A stretch of DNA of 64,000 bases from Streptomyces profundus (GTDB lineage: Bacteria > Actinomycetota > Actinomycetes > Streptomycetales > Streptomycetaceae). Below, one piece after another: positions 49,154-58,178 of this stretch; within the stretch, counting starts at the first letter, position 1, and each line of letters opens with the position of its first letter. The translations under genes and the position numbers were made by a program. The DNA is taken from contig NZ_CP082362.1 of the NCBI RefSeq assembly GCF_020740535.1, positions 558,001-622,000 of the forward strand, read 5' to 3'. Under the pieces are notes generated by a model that was not told the origin of the DNA, searched no databases, and saw only the letters and a list, made by a program, of their open reading frames with translations.

Positions 49154-49240
49154 TTAACCCGCAATTCTTAGCAGCAATATCGCGCCATGAACAAGTATGG
49201 TTCCGGCCAATTGCCATGCGTCGAGTGTGTTTCCGCGCAT
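49154..49240 (-). CDS. Candidate 28-residue hydrophobic peptide
   Basis: The ATG at 49240 is preceded by GGAGGGG with a 5-nt spacer, an excellent ribosome site. The 28-residue frame ends in TAA. The peptide starts MRGNTLDAWQL and continues with a hydrophobic stretch including GTILVHGAILLL, long enough to span or lie in the membrane. The codons (ATA, CTA, TTG, AGA) are unusual for this genome and the GC content is far lower than nearby genes. It lies 56 bp before the metallo-hydrolase gene. It may be a leader peptide, a small membrane protein or a chance frame. Confidence 0.4.
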   Translation of the reverse strand: MRGNTLDAWQLAGTILVHGAILLLRIAG

Positions 49241-49492
49241 ACGATCCCCTCCGCTGAGCACGGGCGGGTAGCCGGGCTGGTCCAGCCGCGACGGGGCGTT
49301 GCTCGTTCCCGTGGTCCTCGGCGCGTGGCCCTGTTGAGGAGAACTCGGTCGAACGGGATAGCCGCGAGCCAGTTTCCTTTACCGGCGCATGCTCACTCCC
49401 GCCCGCTCGGCCGCCGCTGCCTGCGGCAGGGCGCGGCCGAGCCCGGCCGACGTCGGCGCACTCCACCTGCGCCCCGTGTCGCTGACCGTCGT

Positions 49493-50809
49493 TCACTCCG
49501 CGTGCGGATAGGCGACCAACGTGCCGTCCCAGAACAGGCCGTAGCCGGCGGTGTCGCCGAACGGGAGGTCGATGTCGATGTCGTCGAACTGCTCGATCTC
49601 CCCGGTCCGCATGTCCAGTTGGACCGGCCGTTCGGCGGCGGTGAAGCCCTGGGGTTCGATGGCGTAGCCATAGATCACGCCCGGGTCGGAGGCGAGCCGG
49701 AACTCCACCGCGTTGGTGGTCTCGGTGCGCTGGAAGCAGACCCCGGTGCCCTCCTCCAGGTCGAACACCCGGTTTCCGTGGGCGAGGTAGCGGCCGTTGG
49801 CCGAGAGGTGGACATCCGTCTCCGAGGACCGGTCCCCCGCGCAGTTGACCGTGGCCAGCGTCTCGCCCGAGGCGCTGTCCACCGCGGTCCAGACGGTTTC
49901 CCCGGAGGCCGCTTCCTCGCCCCACCCCAGGACAAGCAGGTGGTCGGAGACCAGCCCGACGCTGGGGTCGTTCTCCGGATCGGTTCCCGGTGGCCGGAGG
50001 TCGGAGGTGGCCCAGCCGCCGGGGACCCAGAGGCCGCCGTAGTCGATATCGGTCCTGGTGCCCATCAGCGGGCCGTTCTCCGTGATCCCCTTGACCATCC
50101 AGCTCTCGTGGCAGTCCGGGCAGTCGGCCGGCGGCTCCTGGTCGTCGACGAGGTACTCGGTGGTGTCGCCGGTCGCCGGGTCGACGGCGACGACGGAGTC
50201 GTCCCCGTCCCGCACCAGGAGGCCGGCACCGCCGTTGCGGACCTCCCGCTCGCCCGGCAGCTCGACCCGGAGCGGCTCCACGGCCTCGCCCGAGGAGTCG
50301 GCCGGAAAGATGTCGATGGCGGTGATCTCCTCGCCCCGGTTGATGGCGTCGGCGCCGGTGACGCCGGTGGACCACGCCACCAGATACTCCCGGCCGTCCA
50401 CGGTCGCCCTGAAGTGGGGCAGATCGGTGCTCCCCAGCGGCCCGATGGGGACGCTGCTCCAGCGCCGCTCGCCGGTGGTGGCGTCCAGGACGGTGAAGCC
50501 GTGCTCGGTCGGCGCCACCTCACTGGTCCGCTCCCAGTACAACGCCACCGCGCCGGTCCTGGGCAGCGGGAACTGGGTGCCCTCCTCGGTGGACTCCCAG
50601 CCCCGGCTGGTGTCGTAGAGCGCCGGCACCGAGAGCTGGGTGTCGGGCGGGGTCTGCTCGGCCTCGGGCGAGGGCGCCGCGCTCGCCCGACTCTCGGCGT
50701 CCTTCTCCCCGTTGGCCCCCGGGCTCCCCTCGTCCCCGCCGGAGCCGGAGCAGCCCGCCACTAACGCCCCGACCGCCGCCAGCCCGGCGAGCCTTCGCCT
50801 GCCACGCAT
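49493..50809 (-). CDS. Secreted lipoprotein with PQQ/beta-propeller-like repeats
   Basis: The ATG at 50809 (preceded by AAGGGGG) gives 438 residues starting with a basic n-region and a lipobox in GALVAGCSG (Cys about 20). A Ser/Glu/Pro-rich linker to about residue 52 follows. The rest is beta-rich with repeated DATTGERRW, DPATGDTTEY, DSASGETLA and DMRTGEIEQ, typical PQQ-like propeller blades. A CPDC pair (about 210) could bind metal or form a disulfide. It should be anchored outside the cell. Its role is unknown and no operon partner is visible. Confidence 0.8.
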   Translation of the reverse strand: MRGRRRLAGLAAVGALVAGCSGSGGDEGSPGANGEKDAESRASAAPSPEAEQTPPDTQLSVPALYDTSRGWESTEEGTQFPLPRTGAVALYWERTSEVAPTEHGFTVLDATTGERRWSSVPIGPLGSTDLPHFRATVDGREYLVAWSTGVTGADAINRGEEITAIDIFPADSSGEAVEPLRVELPGEREVRNGGAGLLVRDGDDSVVAVDPATGDTTEYLVDDQEPPADCPDCHESWMVKGITENGPLMGTRTDIDYGGLWVPGGWATSDLRPPGTDPENDPSVGLVSDHLLVLGWGEEAASGETVWTAVDSASGETLATVNCAGDRSSETDVHLSANGRYLAHGNRVFDLEEGTGVCFQRTETTNAVEFRLASDPGVIYGYAIEPQGFTAAERPVQLDMRTGEIEQFDDIDIDLPFGDTAGYGLFWDGTLVAYPHAE

Positions 50810-52477
50810 CCGCGCGCCCCCTTGTCGTCCTCTTCGTGTGACCACTTTCTGTGCGACCGGTTCGCCGCACTCGGCGCACCAGGCTGTCAGCATGACTGAC
50901 GGTACGTAAGGCGTACCGGTGGATTCCCGTTCTCCCGGGGCCGGTTGCCCAGGTGGCGCCGGTGCGCCTGGGTGTCGTTCCGGCCGACGGCAGCGCCACC
51001 TCCTCATGCTGTCGCCCGGGCGGAGAAGCGCTGAGGCGCTGCCCGGCGCAGCGCATCGGCTGGGCACCCCACGTCCGGGTGCGGTGGAGGGGCTGTCGGT
51101 GGGCCGGCGGTGCCCCTGGTGGTGGCCATCTGTTCGCGGGCGCAAGGCGGGGTGCGGTGCTCGGGGTCGGTGGCGACATGGGGGACGGCACGCCCACCCG
51201 TGCGGGTGCGGGCCGGTGGTGCATCGGGGAGGCACTCGGGCAGGGCCGTGCCCGAGTGCCCGCTTCACCGCGACATGAGGTGGGAACCGGCGGGCAACGG
51301 GCGCCCCCGCGATCGTGGCCTGGCGAGGGCGCCAGCGGTGCGGGCGGCCGGTGGGCACCTGGCCGCCCGGTCGCCGATGTGCCGTCGCCCATCCAGCGCC
51401 CGACACCCCGGGGGCCGGCGCCTCACAAACATTCGCCCCTGCTAACCGGTCGGCGTGCGCCACCGAGCCCCGCACGTCAGAGCGGGCTGCCGAGCCCCGC
51501 CGGTGATCCGCGGAGCGTGACAATCGTTCACCAGAGCATCACCGTTGTTGGGTTACGTCGTCGCAGGACAGGCCCTATTGTCGGATCTGCGCGCCATGGC
51601 GAAGACTGACGAGGCCCCAGCTAGATCAATGACCGGCACCTGAGCATTGGGGGAACTGTGCGGCTGCAGCAGCCTGTTGATCGTGTGCTCCTCGTTTGCG
51701 CTGCCCGCCGACACCGCCGGCCGCGGGGCGCCTCGCGCTTCGGACGGCGGCAGCCGGCGTCCGGCGCGCCGTCCCGCGGCGGGTGTGCCCCGCGCGGCGG
51801 CCACCATGCGCCGGCGGCGGCGCGCGGCTGTCAACCCCCCTCGTGTCCCTGCCCGTTCGGGCAGGTTTCGGGCGCGGTGTCCCCACAGACGGGCACGGTT
51901 CGCCCCGTGGCCCTCGTCCCGTGCCACGCCCACCCCGGCCGCTCCCGGAGTACCGGTCGGACGCGGGGCCGGAGGCCGGAGAAACGGGTCAAACGCTGTA
52001 AGGGCCCCGGCTAGGGTGCGTCGTTTGGATCGTCGCGGCTAGCGAGTGGCTCCCCCGGCCGGACGGCTGGGAGGCGCCCCCATGACGCGGTGCTCCCCCA
52101 GGCCCTCGGGCTGGGGGAGCCGGAACGCGCGAGCCCGCGAGGATCCAGGCGACGTGCCCGGGGGCCCCTCGCCGCGCCCGCGCACCGCCGGCGCCCGCCC
52201 GCCCCTCCCCCGGGCCGGGGCGGTCGCCACTCGGCTGACCCGCGCCGCGACCGCGACGCCCGGCCGAACGCGACGATCCGCCGCTCCCGCGCACCGTACG
52301 GGCGGGATCACCGCACGGCCGCAGGGGTGCGGCCGGGTCCGCGTGCCCCCTGCCGCACCACGGGCCCACCGACGACGCACGGTGGGCCCGTGTACCGAGC
52401 CGGGACCGAACTCCGCCGGCGAGCCGCCGGCCAGAGACTCGACCGACATCACCCATTCATCTCAGGAAGGTACCGCC
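50810..52477. other. About 1.7 kb with no supported gene
   Basis: The frames here overlap each other on both strands, have skewed Arg/Pro/Ala content and show no family motif. A GTG at 51658 follows GGGGGAACT and starts a 118-codon frame, but the sequence beyond the first about 15 residues looks random, so it may be a decayed gene start. Sequence around 51510-51600 is AT-richer and could be a promoter. The hairpin at 52092-52120 and the ribosome site AGGAAGG before 52478 are the only clear signals. Confidence 0.5.
52092..52120. repeat. GC-rich hairpin of a common actinobacterial repeat type
   Basis: GCTCCCCCAG and CTGGGGGAGC form a perfect 10-bp stem around a 9-nt loop. Hairpins of this GCTCCCCC type are frequent in Streptomyces intergenic DNA. 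It could end transcription in either direction between the lipoprotein gene and the sugar/phenazine-type cluster. Confidence 0.6.
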
Positions 52478-53527
52478 ATGTCCGCTGACCCCCTGGAGTT
52501 ACCGTCTTCCACGCAGCTCCGCCGCTTCTTCACGCGGCTCGACTGCCACTTCCAGCGGGCCGAGCCGCGCGAGCACGCCTACGCGTATCTCTGTGGCCTG
52601 CTCTCGCACACTCCGCCCGTCCCTACGCCCAGGGAGGACGGGCGCCATCGGCTGCTCACCACGGCCAGATGGTCGGAGGACGCCGTCCGTGACGAGGTCA
52701 GGTGCATCGTCGGGGAGAGGTTGGCCGCGTCGGGGAGCGTCTTCGTCCTGGCCGAGGAGGCGTTCGTCAAGAAGGGCGACAACTCGGCCGGCGTGGCCCG
52801 GCAGTTCTCCAGCTCCGCGGGGAAGGTGGAGAACGCGCAGCTGGGCGTCTTCCTTCTCCAGGCCAACGCGGCGGGCTCAGCCGGGGTGATCGACCGCGAG
52901 CTCTACCTGCCCGCCTGCTGGACGGAGGACCCGGCGCGCCGCGAACGCGCGGGCATCCCGGGCGGGCTGGCCTCGCGCAGCCGCCGGGACCTCGCGCTGG
53001 GCATGCTCGACCGGACGCGTGCGGCGGGCGCTCCGGCCCACTGGGTCACGGCGGTCGACCCGTCCTACGGAGACGACGGGGCGTTCAGAGCCGCGCTGGA
53101 GAGACGTCGACTACCCTACGTGTTGCCCAGTAGCCACCCCGCGCGTCCCATCCCGGCGTCGCCGGTCGCCGAGGACTTCGCCCGTTGCCACGTCAGCCGT
53201 TGGGGTGGCGGCTCGTATCTGTGCTTCGTTCCCCACGGCACCGATACCGAGGAGATCTCGCTCGTGGCCAGCCAGGGCGGCGCCGCTGCGCGCACCCTCA
53301 CCACGGCGCGCAGCGACGCCGGTCTTGAGCGCTACTCCGTCCGCAAATGGCGGGCCTGGTATCGCCACATGACCCTCGCCATGTCCGCGCAGGTGTTTCT
53401 CCTGGTGTCCGAGCAGCGGCCGGCGAAGGCGTCGCGGCTGTCCCTCGCGGAACCGTCGCCCAGACCGGTCGAAAGTGCGGAGCTCTCCTGCATAACCGCG
53501 GAAGGCACCGTCGCCTATTGCAGTTGA
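52478..53527 (+). CDS. IS701-transposase-like protein with altered catalytic motifs, possibly domesticated
   Basis: The 349-residue product follows the IS701 transposase over most of its length (LLTTARWSEDAVRDEVR, about 64-80; FSSSAGKVENAQLGVFLLQ, about 109-127; DRELYLPACWTEDPARRERAGIP, about 138-160). However, the first catalytic segment is VLAEEAFVKKG where active enzymes have a DDTGF/DETGF type, and the second is AVDPSYGDD. The C-terminal RIE..YRE helix is missing. There is no stop or frameshift, and AGGAAGG precedes the ATG. Intact but changed transposase-like genes occur at the edges of Streptomyces antibiotic clusters; a DNA-binding role is possible. Confidence 0.75.
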   Translation: MSADPLELPSSTQLRRFFTRLDCHFQRAEPREHAYAYLCGLLSHTPPVPTPREDGRHRLLTTARWSEDAVRDEVRCIVGERLAASGSVFVLAEEAFVKKGDNSAGVARQFSSSAGKVENAQLGVFLLQANAAGSAGVIDRELYLPACWTEDPARRERAGIPGGLASRSRRDLALGMLDRTRAAGAPAHWVTAVDPSYGDDGAFRAALERRRLPYVLPSSHPARPIPASPVAEDFARCHVSRWGGGSYLCFVPHGTDTEEISLVASQGGAAARTLTTARSDAGLERYSVRKWRAWYRHMTLAMSAQVFLLVSEQRPAKASRLSLAEPSPRPVESAELSCITAEGTVAYCS

Positions 53528-53644
53528 GGGCCGCCTTCCGCACATTCGTTGACCCGGACACCGGCTCATTGCCAGGGTAAAGGCGCAGTCAACGGTTCAC
53601 CTTCTCCGCGTCATGCGGAACGCATCGAAGAGGTGATCATCCGA

Positions 53645-54631
53645 ATGCGCATCCTGGTGACCGGAGGAGCCGGATTCATCGGTTCCCACCTGGTTCGGCA
53701 CATCCTCGACGACGCTTCGCCGCTTCTGCCGGCGAGTGAGGTCGTGGTGTTCGACAAGCTGACCTACGCGGGTAACAAGGCCAACCTGGCGCCGGTGTGG
53801 GCCGATTCGCGGCTCACCTTCGTCCAGGCCGACATCTGTGACGCCGAGCCGGTGCGCCGGGCGATCCGCGACATCGACCTGGTGGTGCACTGCGCGGCCG
53901 AGTCGCATGTGGACCGGTCCATCGAGAACGCCGACGCCTTCGTCCGCACCAACGTCCTGGGGACGCAGACCCTGCTCCAGGCGGCGGTGGACGCGGGCGT
54001 CGGCCGTTTCGTGCACGTGTCGACCGACGAGGTGTACGGGTCGGTCGCACACGGCTCGTGGACCGAGGGGGAGCCCGTGCGGCCCCGTTCCCCCTACGCG
54101 GCGTCGAAAGCCGCGTCCGATCTCCTCGCCCTGGCCTTTCACACCACCCACGCCCTCGACGTGTGTGTGACGCGATGCTCCAACAACTACGGCCCCTACC
54201 AGCATCCCGAAAAGGCAATCCCCCGTTTCATATCCAATCTGCTGGACGGAATACCCCTGCCCCTGTACGGCGACGGCAGGAATCGGCGGGACTGGTTACA
54301 CGTCGGGGATCACTGTCGGGCGCTGGCTCTGGTGGCGACCAAGGGAACAGCCGGCCGTGTCTACAACATCGGAGGCGGGACCGAATTGGCCAACAACGAG
54401 TTAGTTGACCGTGTTCTCGCCGAATGCGGTAAGGGCTGGGACATGGTGCGCCGAGTGCCGGACCGGAAGGGACACGACGCCCGGTACTCCGTCGACTTCA
54501 GCCGCATCGGCGAGGAGTTGGGCTACGAGCCGCGCACCGCGTTCGCTGACGGTCTGTCCGCGACCGTGTCCTGGTACCGGGACAACCCGCGGTGGTGGCG
54601 ACCGCTCACGGGCGAACGGAGCGGGGCGTGA
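53645..54631 (+). CDS. rmlB: dTDP-glucose 4,6-dehydratase
   Basis: The 328-residue short-chain dehydrogenase-type protein has TGGAGFIGSHLVRHIL (about 6-21), the FDKLTYAGNKANLAPV signature (about 37-52), the catalytic VHVSTDEVYGS with Thr-Asp-Glu (about 119-129) and PYAASKAASDLL with the Tyr/Lys pair (about 146). It makes dTDP-4-keto-6-deoxyglucose, the first step to the deoxysugar. It contains two TTA codons (54296-54298 and 54401-54403), a strong sign of bldA dependence for the whole sugar branch. The next gene starts in its stop. Confidence 0.95.
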   Translation: MRILVTGGAGFIGSHLVRHILDDASPLLPASEVVVFDKLTYAGNKANLAPVWADSRLTFVQADICDAEPVRRAIRDIDLVVHCAAESHVDRSIENADAFVRTNVLGTQTLLQAAVDAGVGRFVHVSTDEVYGSVAHGSWTEGEPVRPRSPYAASKAASDLLALAFHTTHALDVCVTRCSNNYGPYQHPEKAIPRFISNLLDGIPLPLYGDGRNRRDWLHVGDHCRALALVATKGTAGRVYNIGGGTELANNELVDRVLAECGKGWDMVRRVPDRKGHDARYSVDFSRIGEELGYEPRTAFADGLSATVSWYRDNPRWWRPLTGERSGA

Positions 54632-55617
54632 CCGGGGCGGGCGAGCGGCCCCTGGTGGTGGTGCTCGGCGCCTCGGGCCCCGTCGGCTCCGCGGTCACCA
54701 CGGCCCTGTCGGCCCGCCCGGTGCGGCTGCGCGCCGTGGCGCGGCGCCGCCCCACGGTGCCCGGCCGCGCCGGGCTCGTGGCCGAGGTGGAGACCGGGGC
54801 GGCCGACCTGACCGACCCCGACCGGCTGGCGGACGCCGTGCGCGGCGCCGCCGCGGTGATCAACCTGGTGAAGCACGACGGCGGTTGGCGGGCCGCGGAG
54901 GGCGACCCCGGCAGCGAGCGGGCGAACACCGGCGTGATGGCGGGAGTCCTGGCGGCCCTGCGGGAGGCGCCCGCCGCCTGGCCCCCGCCGGTCGTCGTCT
55001 TCAGCGGCACCGTCTCCCAGCTCGGCGTGCCGGGCTCCCGCCCGATGGACGGCTCCGAGCCGGACGCGCCGGTCACCGCGTACGACCGTCAGAAGCTCGC
55101 CGCCGAACGGCTGTTGAAGGAGGCGACCGCGGCGGGCGCGGTGCGCGGCGTCAGCCTGCGCCTGCCCACCGTCTTCGGACAGGGCCCCGGGGCCCGCTCG
55201 GCCGACCAGGGCGTGGTGTCGACCATGGCCCGCCGCGCGCTCGCCGGCCAGGAGCTGCCCATGTGGCACGACGGCACGGTGCTGCGCGAGCTGATCTATG
55301 TGAGCGACGTCGCGGCGGCCGTCGGCGCCGCGCTCGACCACTCCGACGCGCTGGCCGGCGGGCACTGGCTGCTGGGCGCCGACCGCAGTGTGCCCCTCGG
55401 GCAGGTGCTGTCCCTGGTCGCCCGGGCGGCGTCGGCCATCACAGGCCGGCCGCCCGTTCCCGTCGTCACCGTCACGCCGCCCCAGGACGCGCCCGCCATC
55501 GACTTCACGAGCGTGACCGTCGACTCCTCGCTCTTCCGGAAGGCCACCGGATGGCGCCCCCTGGTGCCCCTGCGCACCGCCGTCGAACGAACTGTCGCCG
55601 CTCAGGCCGCCGCCTGA
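54628..55617 (+). CDS. NDP-hexose 4-ketoreductase-like epimerase/dehydratase-family protein
   Basis: The 329-residue product has an N-terminal Rossmann fold (VVVLGASGPVGSAVTTAL, about 9-26), a VVVFSGTVSQLG strand (about 123), a TAYDRQKLAAERLL active-site helix with Tyr and Lys (about 149-162) and LIYVSDVAAAV (about 219). The Ser-Tyr-Lys arrangement matches the NDP-4-keto-6-deoxyhexose 4-ketoreductases in antibiotic sugar pathways (DnmV/EryBIV type). It should set the C-4 hydroxyl of the sugar. GTG start overlapping the rmlB stop. Confidence 0.8.
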   Translation: MTGAGERPLVVVLGASGPVGSAVTTALSARPVRLRAVARRRPTVPGRAGLVAEVETGAADLTDPDRLADAVRGAAAVINLVKHDGGWRAAEGDPGSERANTGVMAGVLAALREAPAAWPPPVVVFSGTVSQLGVPGSRPMDGSEPDAPVTAYDRQKLAAERLLKEATAAGAVRGVSLRLPTVFGQGPGARSADQGVVSTMARRALAGQELPMWHDGTVLRELIYVSDVAAAVGAALDHSDALAGGHWLLGADRSVPLGQVLSLVARAASAITGRPPVPVVTVTPPQDAPAIDFTSVTVDSSLFRKATGWRPLVPLRTAVERTVAAQAAA

Positions 55618-55643
55618 TCCTGCCCCCACCGAACGGAGTTTCG

Positions 55644-56363
55644 ATGTACGGAGCACAACTCGCCGCGCTGTACGACGCCGTGTACCAGTCCCGAGGAAAG
55701 GACTACGCGGAGGAGGCCAAGTACCTGAGCGACACGGTGCGCGGCCGGGTCCCCGGGGCGTCGTCCCTGCTGGACGTCGGATGTGGCACGGGCGCGCACC
55801 TGGAGCACTTCGGGGATCTCTTCGACCACGTCGAGGGGCTCGAACTCAGCGCGGAGATGCTCGAAGCGGCGCGGCGCCGGCTGCCCGCCACGGCCCTGCA
55901 CCAGGGCGACATGCGCTCCTTCGACCTCGGCCGGAAGTTCGACGTCGTCTTCTGCCTCTTCGGTTCCGTCGGGCACGTCGCCGACCGCGCGGAGCTGCGC
56001 GGCACGTTCGACCGGTTCGCCCGGCATCTGACACCGGGCGGGATCGTGGTCGTCGAGCCGTGGTGGTTCGCCGAGAGCTATCTCGACGGCTATGTCTCCG
56101 GCGACGTCGTCACCCCCGACCACCGCACCATCGCGCGCGTCTCGCACACCCGCAGGGAGGGCGACGGCTCGCGCATGGAGGTGCACTACGTGGTCGCCGA
56201 CCCCGAGGGCGGCGTCACCTCGTTCACCGAGGAGTACACGCACCGGCTGTTCACGCGGGCCGAGTACACCGAGGAGCTGCGGGCGGCGGGCCTCACCGTC
56301 GACTACCTGGCGGGAGTCCAGGGTGGGCGCGGCCTCTTCCTCGCCACGCCGGAAGGTCGTTGA
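55644..56363 (+). CDS. dTDP-amino-deoxyhexose N-methyltransferase (DesVI/TylM1 type)
   Basis: The 239-residue SAM-dependent enzyme starts [21 protein letters not shown], very similar to the N,N-dimethyltransferases of desosamine and mycaminose pathways. Motif I is [15 protein letters not shown] (about 42-56), and [10 protein letters not shown] and [11 protein letters not shown] (about 132-142) follow. It would methylate the amino group put on by the aminotransferase encoded 1 bp downstream. The product is thus probably an N-methylated or N,N-dimethylated aminosugar. Confidence 0.9.
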   Translation: MYGAQLAALYDAVYQSRGKDYAEEAKYLSDTVRGRVPGASSLLDVGCGTGAHLEHFGDLFDHVEGLELSAEMLEAARRRLPATALHQGDMRSFDLGRKFDVVFCLFGSVGHVADRAELRGTFDRFARHLTPGGIVVVEPWWFAESYLDGYVSGDVVTPDHRTIARVSHTRREGDGSRMEVHYVVADPEGGVTSFTEEYTHRLFTRAEYTEELRAAGLTVDYLAGVQGGRGLFLATPEGR

Positions 56364-56364
56364 G

Positions 56365-57474
56365 ATGCCGATTCGCGTGTGGGACTACCTGCCGGAGTAC
56401 GCCGAGGAGCGCGCGGAGATCCTCGACGCGGTCGACACCGTCTTCCGGTCCGGCCAGCTGGTGCTCGGCGAGAGCGTCGCCGGCTTCGAGCGCGAGTTCG
56501 CCGCCTACCACGGCCAGCCGCACTGCGTCGGAGTCGACAACGGCACCAACGCCATCAAGCTCGCCCTCCAGGCCCTCGGCGTCGGTCCGGGGGACGAGGT
56601 CGTCACCGTCTCCAACACCGCGGCACCCACCGTCGTCGCCATCGACGCGGTCGGCGCGACACCCGTCTTCGTGGACGTGGGCGAGGACGACTTCCTCATG
56701 GACACCTCCCTCGTCGAGGCGGCGCTCACGCCCCGGACGAAGGCGCTGCTGCCCGTCCATCTCTACGGGCAGTGCGTGCGGATGGGGCCGCTGGAGCGGC
56801 TGGCCGACGAGCACGGCCTGGCGATCCTGGAGGACTGCGCCCAGGCGCACGGCGCCCGCCACCTCGGCAGGCTCGCCGGCACCATGGGCCACGCGGCGGC
56901 GTTCTCCTTCTACCCCACCAAGGTGCTCGGCGCCTACGGCGACGGCGGGGCGGTGGTCACCTCCGGCGAGGAAACGGACCGGCGGCTGCGGCGGCTGCGG
57001 TTCTACGGCATGTCGGACCGCTACTACACGGAGGAGACGCCGGCGCACAACAGCCGGCTCGACGAGGTGCACGCCGAGATCCTGCGGCGCAAGCTGCGCC
57101 GCCTTGACGACTACCTGGAGGGGCGCCGCGCGGTGGCCCGCCGCTACGAGGAGGGGCTCGGCGACACCGGTCTGCGGCTGCCGGCCACCGTCTCCGGCAA
57201 CGAGCACGTCTACTACGTGTACGTGGTGCGCCATCCGCGCCGTGACGAGATCCTCGAAGCGCTGAGGTCCCGCGACATCGCGCTGAACATCAGCTACCCG
57301 TGGCCGGTGCACACCATGAGCGGCTTCTCCCACCTGGGCTACGCCGCCGGCGACCTGCCGGTGACGGAGCGGCTGGCGTCGGAGATCTTCTCGCTGCCGA
57401 TGTACCCCTCGCTCTCGCGCGAGCGCCAGGACACGGTCGTCCAGGCGCTGCGCGACGTCCTGGCGAAGCTGTGA
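56365..57474 (+). CDS. PLP-dependent NDP-hexose aminotransferase (DegT/DnrJ/EryC1 family)
   Basis: The 369-residue enzyme has the family features [13 protein letters not shown] (about 54-66), [10 protein letters not shown] (about 131-140), [10 protein letters not shown] (about 154-163) and the PLP-binding Lys in [18 protein letters not shown] (about 178-195). The TylB/DesV/MegDII group in this family aminates a 3-keto-6-deoxysugar. It pairs with the N-methyltransferase gene 1 bp upstream. The 3-position is therefore the likely amino position, though a 4-amino sugar cannot be excluded. Confidence 0.92.
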   Translation: MPIRVWDYLPEYAEERAEILDAVDTVFRSGQLVLGESVAGFEREFAAYHGQPHCVGVDNGTNAIKLALQALGVGPGDEVVTVSNTAAPTVVAIDAVGATPVFVDVGEDDFLMDTSLVEAALTPRTKALLPVHLYGQCVRMGPLERLADEHGLAILEDCAQAHGARHLGRLAGTMGHAAAFSFYPTKVLGAYGDGGAVVTSGEETDRRLRRLRFYGMSDRYYTEETPAHNSRLDEVHAEILRRKLRRLDDYLEGRRAVARRYEEGLGDTGLRLPATVSGNEHVYYVYVVRHPRRDEILEALRSRDIALNISYPWPVHTMSGFSHLGYAAGDLPVTERLASEIFSLPMYPSLSRERQDTVVQALRDVLAKL

Positions 57475-57480
57475 CCGGCC

Positions 57481-57517
57481 CCCGTTGCCCGTTTCTCGTT
57501 GCCCGTTCCCCGTTGCC
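57481..57517 (+). repeat. Short CGTTGCC direct repeats before the epimerase gene
   Basis: Three CGTTGCC copies plus CGTTCCC and CGTTTCT variants fill the 56-bp gap. They end just before the AGGAAAGG ribosome site. They may come from slippage; no regulatory role is evident. Confidence 0.6.
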
Positions 57518-57530
57518 AGGAAAGGTGTGA

Positions 57531-58178
57531 GTGCGCGTGGACGTACGTGAACTGAAGGTCGAGGGGGCGCTGGAGTTCACGCCCCGGGTCTTTCCCGACG
57601 AGCGCGGGGCGTTCCTCTCCCCGTTCCAGGAGGCCGCCTTCGTCCGGGCCACGGGCGCGCCGCTGTTCCCGGTGGCCCAGACCAACCACAGCGTCTCCCG
57701 CCGGGGCGTCGTGCGCGGCGTGCACTACACCGTCACGCCCCCCGGCGTGGCCAAGTACGTGTACTGCCCGCGGGGCGAGGCCCTGGACATCGTCGTGGAC
57801 CTTCGCGAGGGCTCCCCCACCTTCGGGGCCTGGGACGTGGTGCGAATGGACCAGAGCGCGTTCCGCGCCATGTACTTCCCGGTCGGTGTGGGGCACGCGT
57901 TCGTGGCGCTGGCCGACGACACCGTCATGAGCTACATGCTGTCCGGAAGCTATGTGCCGGAGAACGAGTTGGCGCTCTCCGCGATGGACCCGGAGCTCGG
58001 GCTGCCGATTCCGGCGGACGTCGAGCCGCTGCTCTCCGCACGCGACCAGGTGGCGCCGACCCTGGCCGAGGCCCGCGCCCAGGGCTCGTTGCCGGACTAC
58101 GCCGAGAGCCGGCGCCTCGACCAGCACCTGGGCCAGCGGGACGGACGCCCCCTCGCCCGAAAGGACGGCCACAGGTGA
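57531..58178 (+). CDS. dTDP-4-keto-6-deoxyhexose 3,5-epimerase (RmlC family)
   Basis: The 215-residue cupin has the RmlC order: FTPRVFPDERGAFLSPF (about 15-31), TNHSVSRRGVVRGVHYT with the catalytic His (about 50-66), KYVYCPRGEALDIVVDLR (about 74-91) and YFPVGVGHAFVAL (about 114-126). Epimerisation at C-3 and/or C-5 gives an L-sugar or a 3-epimer. Starts at 57531 or 57537 are both GTG and in frame; spacing to AGGAAAGG allows either. The methyltransferase GTG overlaps its stop. Confidence 0.9.
   Translation: MRVDVRELKVEGALEFTPRVFPDERGAFLSPFQEAAFVRATGAPLFPVAQTNHSVSRRGVVRGVHYTVTPPGVAKYVYCPRGEALDIVVDLREGSPTFGAWDVVRMDQSAFRAMYFPVGVGHAFVALADDTVMSYMLSGSYVPENELALSAMDPELGLPIPADVEPLLSARDQVAPTLAEARAQGSLPDYAESRRLDQHLGQRDGRPLARKDGHR

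Noticed and set aside
51658..52014. 118-codon plus-strand frame with a GGGGGAACT site
   Set aside because: Beyond the first residues the sequence has no fold-like pattern or family match and overlaps equally long frames.
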